Assembly: GCA_021372575.1 (NCBI GenBank)
Contig: JAJFUE010000142.1
Span: 1-64,000, forward strand
Reading direction: 5' to 3'
Length of the DNA: 64,000 bases
From: a bacterium
Lineage (GTDB): Bacteria > Sumerlaeota > Sumerlaeia > MVZB01
The translations under genes and the position numbers were made by a program. Below the pieces are notes generated by a model. The model was not told where the DNA came from and made no database searches. It saw only the letters and a program-made list of their open reading frames with translations. This document shows positions 51,993-59,274 of this stretch, in pieces; positions within the stretch are counted from its first letter, which is position 1, and every line of letters starts with the position of its first letter.

Positions 51993-52907
51993 ATGGACGG
52001 CAATGTGATCCGGATTGCCAATGTAACGCGGCGGTTTGGCTCGACGACGGCGCTTGAGGACGTCACGCTCGACGTGCCGCGCGGCTCCGTCTTCGGCCTC
52101 GTCGGCGAAAACGGCGCCGGCAAGACGACGCTCATCAAGCACATCCTCGGCCTGCTGCGCGCAAGGGAGGGGAGCGTTCGCGTGTTTGGCCTCGATCCCG
52201 TGCGCGACCCCGTCGGCGTGCTTGGCAAAATCGGTTACCTCTCCGAAGACCGCGACCTTCCCGACTGGATGCGCGTCGGCGAGTTGATGCGCTACACGCA
52301 GGCGTTCTACCCGAAATGGGACGAGAAATACGCCGCCGATCTCGTGCGGGCCTTTGATCTGAAGCTCAACCAGAAGGTCGGGAGCCTGTCGCGCGGCCAG
52401 CGCGCGCAGGCGGGTTTGCTCATCGCGCTCGCACACCGGCCCGAGATGCTGCTTCTTGACGAACCGAGTTCCGGCCTCGACGCGGTCGTTCGCCGCGATA
52501 TCCTCGCCGCGATCATCCGCACCGTCGCCGACGAAGGGCGCACGGTTCTGTTTTCGTCGCACCTGCTCGAAGAGGTCGAGCGCGTCGCCGACCGCGTGGC
52601 GATGATCCACCATGGCCGGCTGGTTCTTGTCGGCACCATGGACGACGTCAAGGCCGGCCACCGCCGCATGACGCTGCATTTTGATGAGCCGCCTTCCCGA
52701 AAACCGGAGCTGCCCGGCGCGCTTGCGATCGAAGGCGAGGGCCGCGAGTGGACGTGCCTGGTCGATGGCGCGGCCGATTCGGTCCGCGTAGCCGCCGAAA
52801 AACTCGGCGCCCGCATCGCCGAAGAAGCCACCCCCTCCCTCGAGGAAATCTTCGTCGCGCGCGTCAAGGGCTCGTTGCGCCCCGTGTTGATCGCCGAGGA
52901 GGAGTGA
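51993..52907 (+). CDS. ABC transporter ATP-binding protein
   Basis: A 304-aa ATPase: Walker A GENGAGKTTL (about residues 39-48), signature LSRGQRAQ, Walker B LLLDEPSSGLDA, switch His (SSHLLEE). The signature is LSRGQ rather than LSGGQ, seen in some YtrB-type ATPases. An AAAGGAGC ribosome-binding site precedes ATG 51993. Forms an operon with the GntR regulator and the membrane subunit that starts 1 nt after its stop. The exported substrate is unknown; such modules often respond to cell-wall-active compounds. Confidence 0.95.
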   Translation: MDGNVIRIANVTRRFGSTTALEDVTLDVPRGSVFGLVGENGAGKTTLIKHILGLLRAREGSVRVFGLDPVRDPVGVLGKIGYLSEDRDLPDWMRVGELMRYTQAFYPKWDEKYAADLVRAFDLKLNQKVGSLSRGQRAQAGLLIALAHRPEMLLLDEPSSGLDAVVRRDILAAIIRTVADEGRTVLFSSHLLEEVERVADRVAMIHHGRLVLVGTMDDVKAGHRRMTLHFDEPPSRKPELPGALAIEGEGREWTCLVDGAADSVRVAAEKLGARIAEEATPSLEEIFVARVKGSLRPVLIAEEE

Positions 52908-52908
52908 C

Positions 52909-54504
52909 ATGAGACTCGCTCACGGCAAGGCCATGGCATGGGAAATGTAGCGGCGCGGGTGGCACTGGATCGCGCTGGCCGTCGTCTTCAGCGGCGGATT
53001 CATCGCGTTCCTCTTGCATTTGCTCGCAGTGGATCCCGGTCCCTCGAGTTTCATGCTTTTAAAAATGATGCCCCTTTGGATCCTCATGGAAATGCTTCAG
53101 TTCGTTGCGATGGTCGCGCAGGCGCAGGGCGGCCAGGGCTCGATGGATGTGATCGAGCCGCGTTATTACCGGCTGCCGATTTCAAATTGGCAGCTGATCG
53201 GCTGGCGGATGGCGATTGGCGCATCAACGGTCGCGGCCATGCACCTCGGAGTTGTCGCCATCGTCCGGTATTTTTGCGGGATCCAGATGCCGGTGCTGAT
53301 TCCGATCCTGTTTTTGGTGTTGGCGGTCATTGGATTCCAGGCAATTCTGCTCCTGTGCATGGGGCATATTTTCCTCAGGATCGCAGCCGGTTTCGGTTTT
53401 GGCGGTGCGCTGTTTTACTGGGCCTCGGAACTCTACACAATCAATCGGTCTCATCCCGTCGCGCCGCACGCGGGCTGGACGGTGGTTTTGTCTTTCATCG
53501 GCGCGATTGCGGTCATGCACGTCGTGGCGGTCATTGGCGCGGCGCGCGTGCGCAGGGGCGATGCCGCGGCAGCGGCCGGCCTGCGCGAATGGTGGGACCG
53601 GCTTACGTTGCACTTATGGACCCGGCGGGATGGGTTCGATTCTCCGGCCGCGGCGCAGCTGTGGTTCAACCGGCGCACGCGCGGTGGCGCATATGTCGCC
53701 TTGATCGGCATGCCTGCGGTGTTCACGGCCGCGTACTGGACGATGGGGTTTCAGCCTCGCGATCTGTTCGGCGTGTCGTATGGATTCTCGTTGTTCTGCT
53801 TGATCGGCGGGGCGTTCCCGATCGGATTGTATCTCGGCCACTGCGGGAAAGTTAAAGTCGGCATCCCGATCGATTCGTTCCGCGCGACGCGGCCGATGAG
53901 CGACCGGGCGCTGGCCATGAGCGTGGTGCGTTCGGCCGTGCGCGAGATCGCGTGGGCGTGGCTCGCATTGGCGCTGCTGATGCTGGCCGTACATGCGGTT
54001 GTGGTCTGGCAGGGGCATACTGAGTTAATCCGCGAATACTGGGGCGGACTGGTCAATCTCATTGTTTTTCGGCCGGGGAACGTCATCTCGGTTTTTGTCG
54101 CCCAATGGGCGCTGATCGGCATTGGCATGTCGCTCACAATGACCGGCAGGACTAAGGCCATTGGCGGCTTTATGTGGACCGTGTTCATGTGGGTTTTCAG
54201 CATGCTGGTCATGGCGCGATATCCAAGCCTCGGCTGGTACAATAAAATGTTTTTCTATGCCGTCGGTGCCACGATGTTGATCGCGGCCGAGTCGGTTCTG
54301 GTGGCCGGCTGGCGCCGCGGATACGTGAAGGGCTGGATCGCGGCGCTGCCGCCGTTGCTTGCCGCCGCGCAAGTGGCGATGTATTTGATCGACAGCAAAT
54401 CGGTCGCGGCAAATACATTGCCGGGGCTCGCGATGGCGGCGCTGTTCGCGGCATTGCCATTTGCCGCCGCACCACTGGCGATCGCGTGGAACCGGCACCG
54501 GTAG
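52909..54504 (+). pseudogene. ABC transporter membrane subunit, interrupted by an amber codon at position 14
   Basis: ATG 52909 has a strong Shine-Dalgarno (GAGGAGG) and adjoins the ATPase gene, but TAG at 52948-52950 replaces what looks like a Trp codon (AMAWEM*RRGWHWIALAVVF). The same frame then runs uninterrupted for 517 codons: TM1 (IALAVVFSGGFIAFLLHLLAV) and about 11 more helices. Apart from one stop the gene looks intact, with normal codon use. Explanations: recent nonsense mutation, sequencing/assembly error, suppression or reinitiation at TTG 53014. Other genes here end in TAG, so UAG is not reassigned. Confidence 0.8.
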
Positions 54505-54507
54505 GAG

Positions 54508-54533
54508 GGTAGGTCGGGTCTATGACCCGACTC
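54508..54533 (+). repeat. Family H palindrome (copy 3 of 3)
   Basis: 26-nt hairpin repeat starting 4 nt after the permease stop, matching 322-347 and 16141-16166 (minus strand) except in the loop. Confidence 0.85.
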
Positions 54534-54542
54534 CCGGATTTC

Positions 54543-54577
54543 TGTTCATTCATCACTCATCATTCATCATTCATCAT
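54543..54577. repeat. TCATTCATCATTCATC tandem repeat
   Basis: About five TCATCAT/TCATTCA units; same family as 37198-37229 and 48370-48390 (opposite strand). Confidence 0.8.
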
Positions 54578-54686
54578 TTCCGTGGACCATTGCGCCGTTT
54601 TGGTGTTCTTTAGAGTGTCGGGTTGGCGCGGGATGCTGTCGGGACTTGCGCGATGACCCTCAAAACCCATTCGACAGGCGATGACG

Positions 54687-55838
54687 ATGGCCGCTCCACG
54701 CAAAAAAACGACCGATAGCCGCACGAAAAAGGCGGGCATATCCGCGCCGAAACCGGCCGCGCCGGCGAACCTCGACGCGTGCCGCCGCGAAATCGACAAG
54801 CTCGACACCGCGCTGATCGAATTGCTCGATCACCGCGGCGCGGTCGCCCGCCGCATCGGCGAGATCAAGCGCAAGCAGGGCAAGGTCAGCTTCGACGCCG
54901 GGCGGCATCTCGAAAAACTCAACGCCATCGCCAAGCGCGGCTCGGGCGTGTTCCCGATCGAAGGGCTGCGCCTCGTATTCGGCGAAATCATGTCGGCGTG
55001 CCTCGCGCTGCAAGGGCCGCAGCAGATCGCGTATCTGGGGCCCGAGGCCACGTTCAGCCACATCGCCGCCGTGCGCGCGTTCGGCCGATCGATCGAATAC
55101 AAGCCGTACGGATCGATCCACGACATCTTCGAGGCGGTCGAGAAAAGCTGGGTCAACTTCGGCATCGTCCCGATCGAAAACTCGACCGGCGGCGTGATCC
55201 ACACGACGCTCGACGAACTGATGACCTCGCCGCTCTCCATCTGCGCCGAGATCCACATCGCCGTGCACCATCACATGATGGCGATGGGCAGGCTCGAGGA
55301 CGTCAAGAAGGTCTGCACGCACCCGCAGATCCTCAGCCAGTGCCGCAACTGGCTGCGCGCGCACCTGCCCAACGCCATCCAGATCGAAACCGGCAGCTCG
55401 GGCGAGGGCGCCAAGCTGGCGCTCAAAGACAAGTCGATCGCCACGATCGGCTCCGAGCTCGCCTCAAAAATTTACGGCCTGCCGATCGTGATGAGCCGCA
55501 TCGAGGACGTGAAGGAAAACATCACGCGCTTCCTGATCGTCGGCCACCAGTCGCCGGGCCCCTCGGGCAACGACAAAACCTCGATCATGTTCTGCATCAA
55601 GGACGAGCCGGGCGCGCTCAAGCAGCTCCTTGCCCCGTTCAGCGACCGCGGCATCAACCTGACGAAGATCGAATCGCGCCCCTCGCGCCGCCGCGCCTGG
55701 GACTACAACTTCTTCGTCGATATGAACGGCCACATGACCGACGCCAAGATTGTCGAGGCGCTCGAAGCCATGCGGCCCTACGTCACCTACCTGCGCGTCC
55801 TGGGCTCCTACCCGGTCGATAACTTCATCACGGGTTAA
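54687..55838 (+). CDS. pheA: Bifunctional chorismate mutase / prephenate dehydratase (P-protein)
   Basis: 383 aa. It has an AroQ chorismate mutase (about 25-110: ACRREIDKLDTALIELLDHRG, KRKQGKVSFD) and a prephenate dehydratase (about 113-290: YLGPEATFSH, VPIENSTGGVIHTTLD, NITRFLIVG with the catalytic Thr). A C-terminal ACT domain (SIMFCIKDEPGALKQLLAPF, ESRPSRRRAWDYNFFVD) carries the ESRP motif for phenylalanine feedback. Makes phenylpyruvate from chorismate. ATG 54687 gives better Shine-Dalgarno spacing than 54681. The N-terminal ~25 residues are basic and low-complexity. Confidence 0.96.
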   Translation: MAAPRKKTTDSRTKKAGISAPKPAAPANLDACRREIDKLDTALIELLDHRGAVARRIGEIKRKQGKVSFDAGRHLEKLNAIAKRGSGVFPIEGLRLVFGEIMSACLALQGPQQIAYLGPEATFSHIAAVRAFGRSIEYKPYGSIHDIFEAVEKSWVNFGIVPIENSTGGVIHTTLDELMTSPLSICAEIHIAVHHHMMAMGRLEDVKKVCTHPQILSQCRNWLRAHLPNAIQIETGSSGEGAKLALKDKSIATIGSELASKIYGLPIVMSRIEDVKENITRFLIVGHQSPGPSGNDKTSIMFCIKDEPGALKQLLAPFSDRGINLTKIESRPSRRRAWDYNFFVDMNGHMTDAKIVEALEAMRPYVTYLRVLGSYPVDNFITG

Positions 55839-55849
55839 GGATCCGCAGC

Positions 55850-56542
55850 GTGCTCGAATACAAGGATTATGTGCTTTTCACGCTGTCCCTGCATCGTTAT
55901 CACCTCGCGGTAACGGCGTGGACCCTGTTCGGCCTGACCGGCAACGCCCTGTTCTCGGCGCGCGTCCTCGTGCAATGGTTCGCCAGCGAGCGCGCGAAAA
56001 AATCCGTCGTCCCGGTGGCGTTCTGGTGGATGAGCGTCGCCGCGGCGCTCGTGCAGCTTACGTACGCCCTCGGCGGCGACAAGATCAACAACCTCCCGTT
56101 CATGATCGGCCTCGTCGTGACGATGGTTCCCTACATCCGCAGCCTGACGGTTCATTACCGGCCGGACCGGCCGCCGCTGCCGATGATCCCGATGCTGATC
56201 GTGGCGATCGTCCTGACGCTGATCCCCACCATTCTGTTCGGCTATCGCGAGCGCGACCGCTTCAGCATGTGGCTTGTCGTCGGATTCATGGGGACGCTGA
56301 TTTACACGAGCCGGTTCTTCATCGCGTGGATCGAGACCGAGCGCCTGCGCCGCTCGACGTTCTCCCTCAAGTTCTGGTGGTCGAGCCTGATCGGCTCCAT
56401 TCTCCTGCTGATCTACAGCCTTTCGCGCCACGACATCGTGTTCATCCTGTCGTTCCTGTTCAACGGCATCCCCTACGTGCGCAACATCATGCTGATCAAT
56501 CGCGCAAAAGAGAGACCGGTCGCACTCCAGGCCCGGAATTGA
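55850..56542 (+). CDS. Tandem LAB_N-domain membrane protein
   Basis: 230 aa, about six helices. Two copies of the LAB_N (lipid-A-disaccharide synthase N-terminal-like) motif: residues 35-100 with LFSARVLVQWFASERAKKSVVPVAFWW, and residues 155-225 with IYTSRFFIAWIETERLRRSTFSLKFWW. Standard LAB_N proteins have one. These small membrane proteins are often near lipid A or glycolipid genes; here it follows pheA by 11 nt (GTG after AAGGA) and lpxB is 37 kb away. Possibly a flippase-like or sugar-lipid partner; the internal duplication suggests a fused dimer. Confidence 0.85.
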   Translation: MLEYKDYVLFTLSLHRYHLAVTAWTLFGLTGNALFSARVLVQWFASERAKKSVVPVAFWWMSVAAALVQLTYALGGDKINNLPFMIGLVVTMVPYIRSLTVHYRPDRPPLPMIPMLIVAIVLTLIPTILFGYRERDRFSMWLVVGFMGTLIYTSRFFIAWIETERLRRSTFSLKFWWSSLIGSILLLIYSLSRHDIVFILSFLFNGIPYVRNIMLINRAKERPVALQARN

Positions 56543-56667
56543 TCCGGGCGGGGGCGCGCGTGGAACAACCTTTTCAATTTTCGACATACGGTATATATTC
56601 TCATTTAGTACATCAGACGACCTGAACAACATAGAACCGATCCTTTATCGGCATGAGGTGGATGGAC

Positions 56668-58989
56668 ATGAACCGTGGATTCATCTCGCTCTGGGTAAAG
56701 GCGTTTGTGTTGTTCTCGTTCGTGACGGCGGCTGTTGTGAACGGCGAGACGGCGGTCGCCACGGGCGCACTCACGGGCGTAGTGATGGACGCGGTGACCT
56801 CGGCCCCGCTGGCCGGCGCAAGAATCGTTGCCAGCCGGACTCCGAACTCAACGGAGACCCTTACGAACAGCTACGGCGTCTATCAATTCGATCGCCTTAC
56901 GTCCGGCTCCAACCACATCATGGTTTATAAAATCGGCTATGCACCGATGCTTTGCAGGGCGAACGTTGTTGACGGTGCATCGACAAGGTATGATATCGCC
57001 GTAACTCCCGATACAACCGATTACCCGCGCGGAAATCTCGCCGGCGTGGTGAAAGCCTGGCAGACGGGGCAACTGTTCCCGGGCCAGCGCATCTATTACG
57101 AAGACGTGTTCGCCCTGTCGGGGTACTCGTTCGTGGTTTCCGACGCGCAAGCCAGATTCCGGATCGATAACCTTCGAGAAAAACCCTCGATAAGGCTGTG
57201 GACCACGGTAGCGGGTTACATGACATCCCTTGTTGAGCCGCCCGTTGTCGCCGACAAGACCACGAGCGTCACGATCCTGCTATATCCGCCCGGCGAGTAC
57301 AATTACGTGAGGGTATATGTTAACAATCGAGTCGGCGACGCCGCCATCCCGGGCGCAAGGATTTATTATCGAATGATCGGTTCGTCGAGCGAGTGGTATG
57401 GCGGCGCCACGAATTCGAACGGCTCTTTCTGCTTTTCCGATAAGCTCATGGCCGGTACGTATGACATGCGTATTGAACACGACGCCTTTGCCTCTGAGAC
57501 GATAAGAGCCACGGTGGTGCCTTCGATTGCCGAGATCGAGGTGTGGGTCACGATGCAACCACTTGAACCCACGGAAGGCTCGATCGCCGGGCGTGCTCTC
57601 GACGCGGCCACTTCGGCATCGATCGCCGGCGTGAAGGTCCTCGCCGTCTCCACGAACCCCGCCCGGACGACCCAAACGCTCACGAACAAGTTCGGCGAAT
57701 TCCGCTTCGACCGCCTCGCCGCGGGCTCCGCCTGGTCGCTCGTTTTCTCGAAAACCGGCTACAATAATGAATCCTCGGCTTGCACGGTGCCGGCCGCGGG
57801 CACCGTCCAGCGCGACGTCGCCATGAGCGGCATCGGGAGCCTCTACGGCGGCGTGGAGTCGACTTCCACCGGCCGGCCGCTCGCCGGAGTGCTCCTCAAG
57901 CTGACCCCTGCCGCGGCATCCAGTTCGTGGCCGTTCGGAGTGTCGCGCTACGCCGTCACGGATTCCGACGGAGCTTACCGATTCCCCGCCGTTCCCTCGG
58001 GCTTGTATTCGGCATGCGCGGCCAAGCCGGGCTACGTCGAGCAGTCGAAACCGATCGCCGTCGCCGTCGCCGGCACGCGGCTCGATTTCCTGCTTCAACC
58101 CGCCGCCGCCGTTCAATACGGCAAGTTGGCGGGCAAAGTCGTCGATGCCGTGACCAGCGCGCCGCTTCCAGTCGCGTGGGTGATGGTCCAGCTCGAACTG
58201 AGCGAGTCGCTTGCGGCCGCGCCGCGCCGGTTGGTCACCGCGACCAACGCGCTTGGCGCTTACAAATTGGACCGCGTCCCGGTCGGTTCGTGGACGGTGT
58301 CGGCGGCAAGGCGCGGTTACCTCCCGACGACCCACACCGCGGTGATTGTCAAGGACCAGCAGACCAATCTCAACTTGGGATTGCAGCCGATCGTCAACAA
58401 GGGCGCGATCGTGGGCACGGTCACCGACGAAGCAAGCGGCGCCGCGCTGCCCAACATCCGCGTGATCGTGCCGCTGATCGACCAGCCGCACATGGCCAAT
58501 TTCAACTCGGCGCTCAACGGCGTCACCGACAGCGGCGGCCATTACAAAATCGCGGGCGTGCCCGCCGGGCCCCGTCATGTCACCGCCTTCGGAGCGATCT
58601 GCATCCCGCAAACCCGTCCCGTCACCGTCGTCGCCAACACAACGGCCACGCTCGATTTCGCGCTCGTCAAGCGCCCGGTGCAAACCCTCCGCGTCGGCGT
58701 GTTCGACTCCCTCACCGGCAAGCCGCTTCCGGGCGCGCGCGTGAGCGTGCCCGTTTGCGACATCGTCGAGCCGTTCGCCGACTGGGACATGTTCCAGGCG
58801 GCCGCATCCGGCAGCGGCGTGGCGACTTTGGGCGGCATCCCGGACGGAACGTTCCCGGTGGTCGGATCGGCGCCCAATTATCAAACCGGTTTTGTGCCCA
58901 TTCCGCCGTACGGAGTCGGTTCGACCGCGCTGTTCCTCACGCCAGACCCCGGCCGCAACACGGCAACGAATTGGATGATTTATCGATAG
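56668..58989 (+). CDS. Secreted protein of eight carboxypeptidase-regulatory-like domains
   Basis: 773 aa. ATG 56668 has TGAGGTGG at 7-nt spacing and begins a signal peptide (LWVKAFVLFSFVTAAVVNG). About eight repeats of the type G-L-x-G-x-V-x-D-A-x-T-S-A-P-L-x-G-A-x-V (e.g. TGVVMDAVTSAPLAGARIV, GKVVDAVTSAPLPVAWVMV), each about 85-100 aa, an Ig-like beta sandwich. No catalytic domain. Paralogous to the next gene, sharing the last three repeats most closely (KLAGKVVDAVTSAPL, VIVPLIDQPHMAN, PVCDIVEPFADWDMFQ). Probably extracellular stalk or adhesin. Confidence 0.88.
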   Translation: MNRGFISLWVKAFVLFSFVTAAVVNGETAVATGALTGVVMDAVTSAPLAGARIVASRTPNSTETLTNSYGVYQFDRLTSGSNHIMVYKIGYAPMLCRANVVDGASTRYDIAVTPDTTDYPRGNLAGVVKAWQTGQLFPGQRIYYEDVFALSGYSFVVSDAQARFRIDNLREKPSIRLWTTVAGYMTSLVEPPVVADKTTSVTILLYPPGEYNYVRVYVNNRVGDAAIPGARIYYRMIGSSSEWYGGATNSNGSFCFSDKLMAGTYDMRIEHDAFASETIRATVVPSIAEIEVWVTMQPLEPTEGSIAGRALDAATSASIAGVKVLAVSTNPARTTQTLTNKFGEFRFDRLAAGSAWSLVFSKTGYNNESSACTVPAAGTVQRDVAMSGIGSLYGGVESTSTGRPLAGVLLKLTPAAASSSWPFGVSRYAVTDSDGAYRFPAVPSGLYSACAAKPGYVEQSKPIAVAVAGTRLDFLLQPAAAVQYGKLAGKVVDAVTSAPLPVAWVMVQLELSESLAAAPRRLVTATNALGAYKLDRVPVGSWTVSAARRGYLPTTHTAVIVKDQQTNLNLGLQPIVNKGAIVGTVTDEASGAALPNIRVIVPLIDQPHMANFNSALNGVTDSGGHYKIAGVPAGPRHVTAFGAICIPQTRPVTVVANTTATLDFALVKRPVQTLRVGVFDSLTGKPLPGARVSVPVCDIVEPFADWDMFQAAASGSGVATLGGIPDGTFPVVGSAPNYQTGFVPIPPYGVGSTALFLTPDPGRNTATNWMIYR

Positions 58990-59008
58990 GCTCGCACATC
59001 ATGACGCG

Positions 59009-59034
59009 ATAGCCCCGGCTTCAACCGGGGCTAT
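59009..59034. terminator. Hairpin after the first repeat-protein gene
   Basis: Perfect ATAGCCCCGG / CCGGGGCTAT stem, loop CTTCAA, 20 nt after the stop; the tail TTTGATCTTT is only moderately T-rich. The spacer to 59274 is AT-rich and may hold the next gene's promoter; nothing else was seen. Confidence 0.7.
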
Positions 59035-59274
59035 TTGATCTTTAATATTAAAAATAATGATTCGGTATTAAAAATATGCGCGTACCAAAATGAACGCTTT
59101 TGCCAAGTGTTCCAAAACGTGCGCACGAAATCGTGCATGCCTAAATAAATCAATGCTATACCTTTAAAAACAGGTGAAATATTTGTGGCGCATGCTCTAT
59201 AATTTCAACCTGTGCATCGGATAGTTTGAATGGGGTCGCCACATTAATTGCAACTACCTCGAGAGGTGAGGATC

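Noticed and set aside
52909-54504. Reassignment of UAG to an amino acid
   Set aside because: Several clearly intact genes in the window end in TAG (SRAP, glgP, hflX), so the in-frame TAG is better explained by mutation or error.
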